DNA from: Synergistaceae bacterium | GTDB lineage: Bacteria; Synergistota; Synergistia; Synergistales; Aminobacteriaceae | Direction of reading: 5' to 3' | DNA length: 9,470 nucleotides | NCBI GenBank assembly: GCA_017458545.1 | Contig: JAFTBA010000105.1 | Span: 1 to 9,470, forward strand | Shown here: positions 1 through 7,450 of the stretch, one piece after another | How the letters are laid out: every line of letters begins with the position of its first letter | How positions within the stretch are numbered: position 1 is the first letter of the stretch | Translations under genes and position numbers: made by a program | Notes under the pieces: model-generated | Told to the model about the DNA's origin: nothing | The model's database searches: none | What the model saw: the letters and a program-made list of their open reading frames with translations, nothing else

Positions 1-1
1 T

Positions 2-1417
2 ATGGAATTTTATTCGCAGAGATTAGCAGGGGACATTCATATGAGGAAGGCTTCAATGTCTTCAGTTGCGTCGACGCTGATAAATACTCTGGCACCTCTT
101 CTGATTAATGTGTTAATGACGATTTTTTACATTGCAGTCATGATGAAGTACAGTGTTATTCTTTCTGCTATAGGTCTGTTGTCTGTGGTGCTTAACAGCC
201 TGTTGGCATACCTGATTTCAAAACAGGTTGTTGATGTGGTAAAGGTACATACATCGGACACAGGTAAATTTTATTCCTCAACAGTTTCGGGTATAAAGAT
301 GATAGAGAGCATAAAAGCTAACGGAGCAGAGGACGGATTTTTCAGGAGATGGGCAGGTTATCAGGCTTTGGCGAACACGTCAATGCAGAGACTCGTAAAG
401 ATTTCGGCAAAAGCAGAAATGCTCCCTGAGTTTATAATATCAGCAATAAATCTTACGGTCATAGCAGCAGGAGTATTTTTAACTATGCGCGGAGAGTTCA
501 CGCTTGGAATGATTATGACGTTTCAGGGATTAATGACGGCGTTCATGATGCCTGTGAGGACTATTATAGCTGCAGGCCGTACCATTCAGGAAATGCGTAC
601 CGATATGGAACGTATTGACGATGTAATGGAATACCCTGACGATGAGAACTGCAAAGAGAGAGAAAATCCTGAAGGAATTGAAACAGAATACAGCAAGTTA
701 TCGGGGCAGGTCGAACTCAAAAATGTAACGTTCGGTTACTCAAGGCTTGAACCTCCGTTAATACGCGACTTCTCAATAAGCGTAAAGCCCGGAGGCAGCA
801 TTGCTTTTGTAGGTGCTACGGGCTGCGGAAAGTCAACGGTCTCAAAATTAATCAGCGGTCTGTACACTCAATGGGACGGTGAAATACTGTTTGACGGAAA
901 GAAAATCTCCGATATAGACAGAAATGTATTCACGGGTTCTGTTGCAGTAGTGGATCAGGACATAACGGTTTTCGAGGACACCATAGCAGCTAACATTAAG
1001 ATGTGGGACAAGTCAATAGAAGACTTTGAGATGATACTGGCTGCGAGGGACGCACAGATTCATCACGACATAATGGAGCGTGAAGGAGGGTATTCATACA
1101 GGCTGACTGACGGAGGGCGGGATTTATCTGGAGGTCAGCGTCAGAGGCTTGAAATTGCGAGGGTATTGGCACAGGACCCTACGATAGTGATACTTGATGA
1201 GGCGACCAGCGCATTAGACTCTAAGACTGAGTTTGAGGTAGTCAGGGCCATAAAGAACAGGGGAATAACTGCCATAATAATTGCGCACAGGCTTTCAACG
1301 ATAAGGGACTGCGATGAGATTATAGTAATCAGCAACGGAGTAATAGCCGAACGCGGAAAACATGATGAGCTTATGGCCATGAACGGATTATATGCAGGAC
1401 TTGTAACGAGCGAATGA
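2..1417 (+). CDS. NHLM-type bacteriocin ABC exporter, peptidase/permease/ATPase subunit (5' partial)
   Basis: This is the C-terminal two thirds of a type 1 ABC exporter of the inner membrane, which uses ATP to export a peptide. The visible 471 residues begin inside the membrane domain with FYSQRLAGDI, close to a conserved FxQRxxGDI-like stretch of NHLM peptidase/ATPase exporters. The first ATG is therefore probably internal, and the N-terminal C39 cysteine peptidase domain and first membrane helices should lie upstream. Hydrophobic segments lie around residues 25-75 and 143-190. The nucleotide-binding domain (about 236-471) is intact: Walker A GATGCGKS at 271-278, Q-loop Gln319, signature LSGGQ at 375-379, Walker B IVILDE at 395-400, D-loop SALD and H-loop His429. 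The second exporter gene follows within 16 bases, so the two are co-translated and probably form a heterodimer. The ABC exporter call is certain. The NHLM assignment rests on remembered family features and on the partner gene, and the peptidase is not visible. Confidence 0.8.
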   Translation: MEFYSQRLAGDIHMRKASMSSVASTLINTLAPLLINVLMTIFYIAVMMKYSVILSAIGLLSVVLNSLLAYLISKQVVDVVKVHTSDTGKFYSSTVSGIKMIESIKANGAEDGFFRRWAGYQALANTSMQRLVKISAKAEMLPEFIISAINLTVIAAGVFLTMRGEFTLGMIMTFQGLMTAFMMPVRTIIAAGRTIQEMRTDMERIDDVMEYPDDENCKERENPEGIETEYSKLSGQVELKNVTFGYSRLEPPLIRDFSISVKPGGSIAFVGATGCGKSTVSKLISGLYTQWDGEILFDGKKISDIDRNVFTGSVAVVDQDITVFEDTIAANIKMWDKSIEDFEMILAARDAQIHHDIMEREGGYSYRLTDGGRDLSGGQRQRLEIARVLAQDPTIVILDEATSALDSKTEFEVVRAIKNRGITAIIIAHRLSTIRDCDEIIVISNGVIAERGKHDELMAMNGLYAGLVTSE

Positions 1418-1419
1418 AC

Positions 1420-1425
1420 AGGTGA
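1420..1425 (+). promoter_or_regulatory. Shine-Dalgarno site selecting the start of the second exporter gene
   Basis: AGGTGA matches the 3' part of the anti-Shine-Dalgarno complement (GGAGGTGAT) and sits 8 bases before the ATG at 1434. The alternative GTG start at 1422 lies inside this site and has no good ribosome binding site of its own, so ATG 1434 is preferred. Confidence 0.55.
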
Positions 1426-1433
1426 AAAAGATA

Positions 1434-3680
1434 ATGGGCTGGTTTGATGAACAGATAAGACAGAGAAAAGCGGCAGATGATGAAGTTTTCAGTGATTCTT
1501 TTGCGAAGATGGCATCTTCAGTAACTGGCAGACATGCGTCAGGTCTGGGCGGTGAACATGCAGCAACTGAAGAAGCTGTTAATGAGATTCTGAGATACTG
1601 CCGCTGTAAGGGCAGACTGCGTCAAATTCCCGATTCTGTAACGGATATTTACGGGGAACTTGAATACCTTCTGAGGCCGTTCGGGATTATGTACCGTGAA
1701 ATAACCCTCAAAGATAAATGGTACAAAGAAGCTGTCGGAGCAATTTTAGCGTTCGACAGTGAAAAGGATACACCTGTTGCGCTTATACCATCGGGGCTGT
1801 CTGGGTATTCATACAGTGACACAGGCGGTAAAAAAATCAAAGTCAACAGGAAAAACGCTAAGAATTTCAGGGACAAAGCACTTTGTTTTTACCGTCCTTT
1901 GCCGTTAAGGAAGATAGGATTAACGGATTTCATAAACTACATTAAGGACTGCTTAAATCTCAAAGATATTTTTCTTCTGGCAGTGCTTGTAATTTCAGTA
2001 ACAGTTCTCGGAATGCTGACGACACAATTAACACGTGTAATGACGGGTACAGTTCTTAACAGCAGGAATATCAGTATGCTTTTGGGACTGCTGTGTTTCA
2101 TGATATGCACAGCAGGTTCAAGCGCGTTGATAACGTCAGTACGAGAACTGGTTGTGAACAAAGTTTATGTGAAAATATCTGCATCTGTTGAAGCAGCGTT
2201 TATGATGAGGATATTGTCTCTTCCGCCTCTTTTCTTCAGGAAATACAGCGCAGGTGAACTCGCTGAACGCGCTCAGATGGCTACACGTATATGCGATATT
2301 CTGCTTGAATTTTGTTTCTGCGCAGTATTGGGTATCTTTATGGCAGTGTTTTATCTGGTTCAGTTTTCGTTTTTTGCGGGTAAACTTGTTTTTCCTGCGT
2401 TCTCAGTACTTTTCGTAATGGCCTCAGTAACAGCACTGACCACAGTTTTGCAGGTGAAGCGTTCAAAACAGATAATGGAACTTTCAGCAAAAGAATCAGG
2501 CATAAGCATTGCGTTAATGTCGGGAATACAGAAAATCCGACTCGCAGGAGCTGAGAAAAGAGCTTTTGCGAAATGGGCAGATATTTTCTCTGAGCAGACA
2601 AGTTTAACATATAACCTTCCTATGCTGCTTAAACTCAACGGAGGATCTGCAATTTTGCCGTCATCTTCTGGAAGATATAATCAGCAGAATCCTCAGGAAA
2701 TACAGAGGACATTTCTTAGTATTGCCGTAATGCTCGCAGGGAATTTAATGTTTTATTACACAGCTGCTTCAAACGGAATGATACCGAGTGATTATTTTGC
2801 GTTTAACGCTGCATTCGGAATGATTATAGCTGCTTTTAACTTAATGGCTGCGAACGCACTGAAGATAGCACAGTTAAATCCTATGCTTTCGATGATTGAG
2901 CCTGTATTGACGACAATACCCGAAATTTCAGAGGACAAAAAAATACTCCCTAAGCTCTCAGGAAATATTGAGCTTAACAACGTATGCTTCCGTTACAGTG
3001 AGAATACGCCTTACATAATCAATAACCTTTCATTGAAGATACATTCGGGTGAATATATAGCCGTTGTAGGGAGAACGGGCTGCGGAAAATCAACATTGCT
3101 GCGTCTTCTGCTTGGGTTTGAGAAGCCTGAGAAAGGTGCTGTGTATTACGACGGAACAGACCTTAGCACAGTAGACCTCAAATCACTCAGACGTATGATA
3201 GGTACTGTTATGCAGGACGGCCGGCTTTTTCAGGGTAATATATATTCAAACATAGTAATCTCTTCGCCTAAACTGACGATTGATGACGCTTGGAAGGCCG
3301 CAGAACTCGCAGGAATAGCCGATGACATTCGCGCAATGCCTATGGGAATGCACACATTAATCACTGAAGGAGGAGGAGGTATTTCGGGAGGCCAGAGACA
3401 GAGATTAATGATTGCCAGAGCAATAGCGCCTAAACCCCAAATATTAATGTTCGATGAAGCCACAAGCGCATTGGACAACATAACGCAGAAAACAGTCGCC
3501 GAGTCACTTGCCTCCCTCAAATGCACAAGAATAGTAATAGCTCACAGGCTCTCAACAGTTCAGAACTGCGACAGAATTTTAGTGCTTGACGGCGGCAGAA
3601 TAATAGAGGAAGGGAATTATGAGACGCTGGTAAAAAATAAGGGGGTATTTGCATCGCTTGTTGAACGCCAGCAGATATAG
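1434..3680 (+). CDS. NHLM-type bacteriocin ABC exporter, permease/ATPase subunit
   Basis: This is a 748-residue partner ABC exporter, likely the second half of a heterodimeric peptide exporter in the inner membrane. Residues 1-155 form a soluble N-terminal domain ending in FYRPLP, a pattern typical of the ATP-binding NHLM subunit that lacks the peptidase. A membrane domain follows (about 175-490), with hydrophobic segments near 180-205, 212-235, 290-340, 425-445 and 455-475. The ATPase domain has Walker A GRTGCGKS (about 546-553), Q-loop Gln594, signature ISGGQ (650-654), Walker B ILMFDE (670-675), SALD and H-loop His704, so both subunits look able to hydrolyse ATP. Start: ATG 1434 has AGGTGA 8 bases upstream; a GTG at 1422 would add four residues. 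A polar stretch near residues 401-424 looks like an insertion in the membrane domain. No terminator is evident after the stop. ABC exporter is certain; the NHLM subfamily is probable. Confidence 0.83.
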   Translation: MGWFDEQIRQRKAADDEVFSDSFAKMASSVTGRHASGLGGEHAATEEAVNEILRYCRCKGRLRQIPDSVTDIYGELEYLLRPFGIMYREITLKDKWYKEAVGAILAFDSEKDTPVALIPSGLSGYSYSDTGGKKIKVNRKNAKNFRDKALCFYRPLPLRKIGLTDFINYIKDCLNLKDIFLLAVLVISVTVLGMLTTQLTRVMTGTVLNSRNISMLLGLLCFMICTAGSSALITSVRELVVNKVYVKISASVEAAFMMRILSLPPLFFRKYSAGELAERAQMATRICDILLEFCFCAVLGIFMAVFYLVQFSFFAGKLVFPAFSVLFVMASVTALTTVLQVKRSKQIMELSAKESGISIALMSGIQKIRLAGAEKRAFAKWADIFSEQTSLTYNLPMLLKLNGGSAILPSSSGRYNQQNPQEIQRTFLSIAVMLAGNLMFYYTAASNGMIPSDYFAFNAAFGMIIAAFNLMAANALKIAQLNPMLSMIEPVLTTIPEISEDKKILPKLSGNIELNNVCFRYSENTPYIINNLSLKIHSGEYIAVVGRTGCGKSTLLRLLLGFEKPEKGAVYYDGTDLSTVDLKSLRRMIGTVMQDGRLFQGNIYSNIVISSPKLTIDDAWKAAELAGIADDIRAMPMGMHTLITEGGGGISGGQRQRLMIARAIAPKPQILMFDEATSALDNITQKTVAESLASLKCTRIVIAHRLSTVQNCDRILVLDGGRIIEEGNYETLVKNKGVFASLVERQQI

Positions 3681-3763
3681 AGCATTAAAATTCAGGCAGA
3701 GTAACAATTCTTCAGCTGTATGCGGTAAAATATCGCCGTTAAATTGAAGGAGGAATAATTGTC
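3681..3763 (+). other. Intergenic gap upstream of rpoZ; possible weak promoter
   Basis: This 83-base gap separates the exporter pair from the housekeeping operon. It has no convincing hairpin plus T-run, so read-through from the exporter genes is possible. A -10-like TAAAAT is at 3726-3731, but no good -35 sits 16-18 bases upstream. A strong Shine-Dalgarno, AAGGAGGA, is at 3747-3754, nine bases before the rpoZ ATG. Confidence 0.35.
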
Positions 3764-4003
3764 ATGAAATTTTACGACTTAGAGGGTCTCGCCGAAAAAT
3801 GCGGAACCGATAACAAATACGAAATTACCGCCAAAGTAGCAGCAGAAGCACGCCGTGAAAGCGAAGAGGCTTACGGTCACAGGGATAACCCTGCAAACGA
3901 ACGTTACATCTCAAACGTACTCCTTGAGATCGAGGAGGGCAGAAGCCCTATTAACGCAGAAGCCTCTAACAAAGAAGTTCAGCCTGATACAGTAAATGAT
4001 TAA
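3764..4003 (+). CDS. rpoZ: DNA-directed RNA polymerase omega subunit
   Basis: This is a 79-residue protein matching the small omega subunit, which wraps the C-terminal tail of beta-prime and helps assemble and stabilise RNA polymerase. The sequence shows the family layout: an N-terminal segment with NKYEI (17-21), a basic helix AKVAAEARR (23-31) corresponding to the conserved VAxxARR helix, and the LLEIEEGR motif (53-60), followed by a short variable acidic tail. Length is normal for omega. The ATG at 3764 has a strong AAGGAGGA site 9 bases upstream. Its position directly before coaBC and a priA homologue is the classic bacterial order and strongly supports the call despite modest sequence conservation. 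The stop codon overlaps the coaBC start by 8 bases, implying translational coupling. The gmk and remA genes that often precede rpoZ are absent; an exporter gene lies there instead. Confidence 0.9.
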   Translation: MKFYDLEGLAEKCGTDNKYEITAKVAAEARRESEEAYGHRDNPANERYISNVLLEIEEGRSPINAEASNKEVQPDTVND

Positions 4004-5186
4004 ACGTATTACAGGCCGCAAAATCCTGCTCTGCATTTCAGGAGGCATAGCGGCCTATAAAATTCCGTCATTAGTCCGTCTCATTAAACAGGCTGAATGC
4101 GAAACAGAGATTATTCTCACTAAGTCAGCTCAAAATTTTGTTGCACCTATGACACTTGAAACGCTTTCAGGGCGTAAGGTCCGGACTGACAGTGATTTTG
4201 ACGGGAGCATACCTCACATTAAACTCGCGCATTGGGCTGACGTTCTCATTGTCGCTCCGTGTACAGCTAACACTCTCGCTAAAATCGCTAACGGTATCGC
4301 TGATAATCTGCTCACTTCAACTGTCATTGCCTCTTCATGTCCCGTAGTAATCTTCCCGGCAATGAACTCTCAAATGTATGACAGCCCTGCAGTTCAATCG
4401 AACATTAAGACGCTCATTGAACGCGGAATAAAAGTCGTTCAGCCCTCAGAAGGAAATTTAGCTTGCGGCGACTCCGGAAAAGGCAGAATGCCCGAACCTC
4501 ATGAGATTATGCACGAAATATTCAGAGCCTTATGCGTTCACGATATGAACGGCAAAAATGTTCTCGTTACGGCAGGGCCTACACATGAATACATTGACCC
4601 CGTGCGCTACATCTCAAACCCTTCAACAGGCAAAATGGGTGCTGCTATGGCCCGTTCAGCATGGTACAGAGGTGCTGACGTTAAAATCATAGCAGGCCCT
4701 GTTGAACTTGACGGCTATGCTCTCGATGTTATTCACGTTAAATCTGCTGATGACATGTTACAGGCAGTGAAATCAAATTTATCATGGGCTGATTATGTCG
4801 TTAAGGCCGCTGCAGTAGGTGATTACCGTGCTAAGAATATTTCACAGCGAAAAATTAAGCGCGAAGGTACTGATACATTGACGCTTGAACTCGTCCAGAA
4901 CCCGGACATTGCAGCTGAGGTCGGACGGTTGAAACGCGAAGGACAAATCTTAATAGGTTTCGCAGCTGAGACCGATAACATTGCCGAACATGCACGCGCT
5001 AAAATTTCGCGCAAAAATCTCGATTACGTTCTCGCTAATGACGTTTCAACGGAGAATACGGGCTTTGCATACGACACAAACACACTCCGATTGATACCGC
5101 GCGACCCGTTAAAACACGAAGAAATTTTCACGGGACTCAAAGACGATATATCATTCGACATTTGGAGCAGGTTAATTGCTGATTGA
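3996..5186 (+). CDS. coaBC: Bifunctional phosphopantothenoylcysteine decarboxylase / phosphopantothenate-cysteine ligase
   Basis: This cytosolic enzyme performs two consecutive steps of coenzyme A synthesis: joining cysteine to 4'-phosphopantothenate, then FMN-dependent decarboxylation to 4'-phosphopantetheine. The N-terminal decarboxylase (CoaC, about 1-180) shows the SGGIAAYK flavin-binding start, catalytic His74 in PHIKLAHWAD, the PAMN substrate motif with Asn124, and the mobile-flap Cys157 in ACGDSGKGRM. The C-terminal synthetase (CoaB, about 185-396) has VTAGPTHEYIDPVRYISN with the key Asn208, STGKMG, the AAAVGDYR motif, a KIKRE lysine site (286-290), GFAAET and KNLDYVLANDV. Its 396 residues are normal for the fused protein, and all expected catalytic residues are present. 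The ATG overlaps the end of rpoZ by 8 bases with no strong ribosome binding site, which suggests coupled translation. The stop overlaps the next gene's start by 11 bases. Confidence 0.97.
   Translation: MIKRITGRKILLCISGGIAAYKIPSLVRLIKQAECETEIILTKSAQNFVAPMTLETLSGRKVRTDSDFDGSIPHIKLAHWADVLIVAPCTANTLAKIANGIADNLLTSTVIASSCPVVIFPAMNSQMYDSPAVQSNIKTLIERGIKVVQPSEGNLACGDSGKGRMPEPHEIMHEIFRALCVHDMNGKNVLVTAGPTHEYIDPVRYISNPSTGKMGAAMARSAWYRGADVKIIAGPVELDGYALDVIHVKSADDMLQAVKSNLSWADYVVKAAAVGDYRAKNISQRKIKREGTDTLTLELVQNPDIAAEVGRLKREGQILIGFAAETDNIAEHARAKISRKNLDYVLANDVSTENTGFAYDTNTLRLIPRDPLKHEEIFTGLKDDISFDIWSRLIAD
5164..5167 (+). promoter_or_regulatory. Ribosome binding site supporting the TTG start of the priA homologue
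   Basis: GGAG lies inside the 3' end of coaBC, 8 bases before the TTG at 5176. No ATG or GTG is available in frame near the conserved N-terminus, so TTG 5176 is the best start. Confidence 0.55.
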
Positions 5187-6942
5187 CGTTGCCGTTCCCG
5201 AAGTTGTCATCAATTCGCTGTCCTATGAGAGCGTCAATGCTCTTGAGGAAGGTACAAGAGTTATTGTTGAAGTCGGCAGGACTTTGCGGACAGGGTTTGT
5301 ATTAGGGCGTGCCGTTAAACCCCTTCCCAAAGGCGTAAAGGCGAAACATATTGAGGGAGTTATTGACGAACGCAGAATAATTGACGCAGATATTTGGGAC
5401 TTGGCCGTTTGGTGCGGCAAAACAGGCATGTGCGGAACTGCTGCAGCCCTTAAAGCAGCATTGCCTATGAGGTTTTATACGGGTGAAAAAATTGATGCAC
5501 CTGCCGAAACTGAACCGTCAGCAGAAAATTTCAGAGAGAGAAATTTCTATGACCCTTTTGATTCCGAAAGGGCTGATTTTTTTCTGTCTGAACTGACTGA
5601 ACTGAAATGCAATGAACGCACGCTGATTATTTTTCCGAAGAGGGAGCAGGCTAAAACGTTCTTCAAAAATCTTCCCGATGACATTAAATCCGAGTCGCTG
5701 TTATGGCCTTCAGACAGTTCACCGAAACTCTGGGAAGCATGGAAAATGATTCGTTCGCGTAAAATCAGAGTCGTTGTTGCGCCTCCGGGAGGAGTCTTTG
5801 CGCCTTTAATGCCCCATAAAATTATCGTTGAGAATGAAGCCGACCCTGCTTATGTCATACCGTACACTTTGAATCTTTCGGCAAGGAGTCTTGCAGGACA
5901 CAGGGCATTTTTTCTCAAAGCAGAGTTCATTACTGCAGGGCGTATACCTTCACTGAAAACTTACCGCCGAACCAAACCCGTTGAGTCGGTTACGCCCGAA
6001 CGCAAAAACATAATCCTAGCCGACATTCACAGGTCAAAAAAAGAGTCCGTCAACGGTATTGAGGGTGATATTCCTCTGACATTTTCGCTGATTAAACACA
6101 CTTACAGGGCGTTGCTCAACCATCGTAATGTCATATGGATTCTCAACAGGACGGGTGAATCATCTGAAGTTTTTTGCGGAAACTGCGGTGAAGTCATAAG
6201 GTGTTGCAAGTGCGGAGGGATTATGCGTTCGGTCAACAACGGTGAGCTTCTCAAGTGCAGAACCTGCGGAACACTCCGCGAACTTCCCGGTAAATGTGAG
6301 AAGTGCGGTTATTATTTCTTCACTGGGAGGAGGCCGGGAATTGAGGCTCTTGCAAAAATAGCGGCTAAATATTATTCGGACGTTCATGTTTTTGCTGACG
6401 GGGCATTGATTTCGGATATGCACGGATTAATTCTTGCGACTAAGGGAGGATTGAGTCTGTGCGGTAAAATTAACCCTTCATTAGTGGCATGGCTTGACCT
6501 TGACGCTGAATTGAGAGGGCAGGAACATACAACACGTTTCAACGTTTTCAGTATGTTATGGGAATCTTATTGGAGCGGACGCACTAGAGACTCCGAACGC
6601 AAAGTGTTGATTCAGTCTAGGCGTTCCGGAATGAAAGTTGCTGAGTTTCTCGCTAAGGGCTGGGGGAAATTCATACCTGATGAACTGAAACTGAGAAAAG
6701 AATTTCTCCTTCCTCCATACGGGTATATAATCGAAATTGAATGCAGCAGCATTACGAAGAGAGAAGAAATAACTGATAACCTGACTGATGCAGGTATTTT
6801 CGTTATGGATCCGGGCGATGAGGGTCAGCCGCTTTACGTCAGCAGTGAGTCGCTTGAGGCAGTAAGAAAAATTATTGAGCCTGAAATTTTATTGAGGAAC
6901 ACAAAAAAGAATTTCATCAAAATCACAGTAAGGGGAGAATAA
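5176..6942 (+). CDS. priA: PriA-family primosomal protein with degenerate helicase motifs
   Basis: This is a 588-residue homologue of PriA, the replication-restart protein that recognises stalled forks and loads the replicative helicase. The N-terminal 3'-DNA-binding domain (about 1-105), the eight-cysteine zinc region (Cys334, 337, 343, 346, 361, 364, 374, 377, with PriA-like spacing) and the C-terminal domain (LLPPYGYIIEIE, 511-522) are present. The helicase core is decayed: no GxTGSGKT Walker A occurs before RTLIIFPKREQ (148-158); the DEEH box reads ENEA (219-222); GSATPS reads AGRIPS (254-259); and the GTQMxxKGxDF and QVAGRAGR motifs are barely recognisable (420-470). It is shorter than typical PriA (about 700-750). 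The frame is open throughout and both ends are conserved, so this is a maintained protein and not a wreck. The order rpoZ-coaBC-priA supports orthology. I infer an ATPase-inactive scaffold, comparable to the helicase-defective PriA of actinobacteria. The start is TTG with GGAG 8 bases upstream. Confidence 0.83.
   Translation: MLIDVAVPEVVINSLSYESVNALEEGTRVIVEVGRTLRTGFVLGRAVKPLPKGVKAKHIEGVIDERRIIDADIWDLAVWCGKTGMCGTAAALKAALPMRFYTGEKIDAPAETEPSAENFRERNFYDPFDSERADFFLSELTELKCNERTLIIFPKREQAKTFFKNLPDDIKSESLLWPSDSSPKLWEAWKMIRSRKIRVVVAPPGGVFAPLMPHKIIVENEADPAYVIPYTLNLSARSLAGHRAFFLKAEFITAGRIPSLKTYRRTKPVESVTPERKNIILADIHRSKKESVNGIEGDIPLTFSLIKHTYRALLNHRNVIWILNRTGESSEVFCGNCGEVIRCCKCGGIMRSVNNGELLKCRTCGTLRELPGKCEKCGYYFFTGRRPGIEALAKIAAKYYSDVHVFADGALISDMHGLILATKGGLSLCGKINPSLVAWLDLDAELRGQEHTTRFNVFSMLWESYWSGRTRDSERKVLIQSRRSGMKVAEFLAKGWGKFIPDELKLRKEFLLPPYGYIIEIECSSITKREEITDNLTDAGIFVMDPGDEGQPLYVSSESLEAVRKIIEPEILLRNTKKNFIKITVRGE
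6931..6937 (+). promoter_or_regulatory. Ribosome binding site for an ATT-initiated queT
   Basis: AGGGGAG overlaps the last codons of the priA homologue. It ends 7 bases before the ATT at 6945 and 13 before the ATT at 6951. No ATG, GTG or TTG occurs in the queT frame between the preceding in-frame stop at 6882-6884 and position 6951. Confidence 0.45.
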
Positions 6943-6944
6943 AA

Positions 6945-7412
6945 ATTTATATTAACACAAAAAAAACAGCACGCGGTGCATTAATCGCAACGGTTTACGC
7001 TGCTTTAACGATAGTTCTTGCGCCTATCTCATACGGTCCTGTTCAGTGCAGGGTTTCGGAGGCATTAACGCTTCTTCCGTTTTACATGCCTGAGGCAATA
7101 CCTGGTTTATTCATAGGGTGTGTGCTTGCGAATTTCTACGGTGGATTTGGTCTTACCGATATGGTTTTCGGAGGACTTGCAACGTTAATCGCAGCAATAA
7201 TGACGCGCAAATCAACGAACATTTATCTCGGAGCATTCTGGCCTGTTTTCTGGAACATGATTATCATCGGGGCAATGCTTCACTTTCTTATTGATGTGCC
7301 GTTAATAGCGACCTGTATTTACGTAGGAATAGGTGAAGCAGGTGCATGTTATATTATCGGCATACCGTTGATGAAAATTTTGGAGAAACAGAATATAATC
7401 GCAAGGAATTAA
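6945..7412 (+). CDS. queT: QueT-type queuosine-precursor transporter, probable ATT start
   Basis: This is a small membrane protein of about 153-155 residues resembling the QueT family, predicted substrate-binding (S) components of energy-coupling-factor importers for queuosine precursors. The conserved N-terminal block is in frame well upstream of the first ATG (7086): NTKKTARGALIA, then APISYGP, RVSEALTLLP and MPEAIPGLFIG. Several hydrophobic helices follow, with LADF-like turns and a final GEAGACYIIG segment. Beginning at ATG 7086 would leave 108 residues and remove the first helix and the SYGP..RVSEAL signature. In-frame ATT codons at 6945 and 6951 are the only plausible starts, with AGGGGAG just upstream. 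The ATT at 6951 gives an N-terminus (NTKK) like many relatives; the one at 6945 has better spacing. It follows the priA homologue by two bases, so it is the last gene of that operon. No separate riboswitch fits in the gap. Function is inferred from family. Confidence 0.8.
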   Translation: MYINTKKTARGALIATVYAALTIVLAPISYGPVQCRVSEALTLLPFYMPEAIPGLFIGCVLANFYGGFGLTDMVFGGLATLIAAIMTRKSTNIYLGAFWPVFWNMIIIGAMLHFLIDVPLIATCIYVGIGEAGACYIIGIPLMKILEKQNIIARN

Positions 7413-7413
7413 A

Positions 7414-7442
7414 TTGTTTTTTGGCCTTACCGCCTGTATAAT
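7414..7442 (+). promoter_or_regulatory. Predicted sigma-70-type promoter for the skp unit
   Basis: TTGTTT (7414-7419) and a perfect TATAAT (7437-7442) are separated by 17 bases. The element lies just after the queT stop and 80 bases before the skp start. Predicted transcription start is near 7449-7451. The -35 is only half consensus, but the -10 is ideal. Confidence 0.65.
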
Positions 7443-7450
7443 CTCAACAT

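Noticed and set aside
1422..1433. GTG start at 1422 for the second exporter gene
   Set aside because: The GTG lies inside the AGGTGA ribosome binding site of the better-placed ATG at 1434 and has no good site of its own. The difference is only four residues.
2338..2638. Two overlapping minus-strand open frames inside the second exporter gene
   Set aside because: Both lie opposite a clearly coding membrane domain, show no recognisable domain, and lack convincing ribosome binding sites.
3703..3731. Full promoter upstream of rpoZ
   Set aside because: TAAAAT at 3726-3731 is a fair -10, but sequences 16-18 bases upstream do not resemble a -35 element, so only a weak possibility is noted.
5176..6942. 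PriA homologue as a pseudogene
   Set aside because: The frame is open for 588 codons, the zinc cysteines and both terminal domains are preserved, and it is embedded in a tightly spaced operon with overlapping starts, which indicates selection.
7086..7412. queT starting at the first ATG, 7086
   Set aside because: This would remove the conserved first helix and the SYGP...RVSEALTLLP signature, which is encoded in the same frame just upstream.
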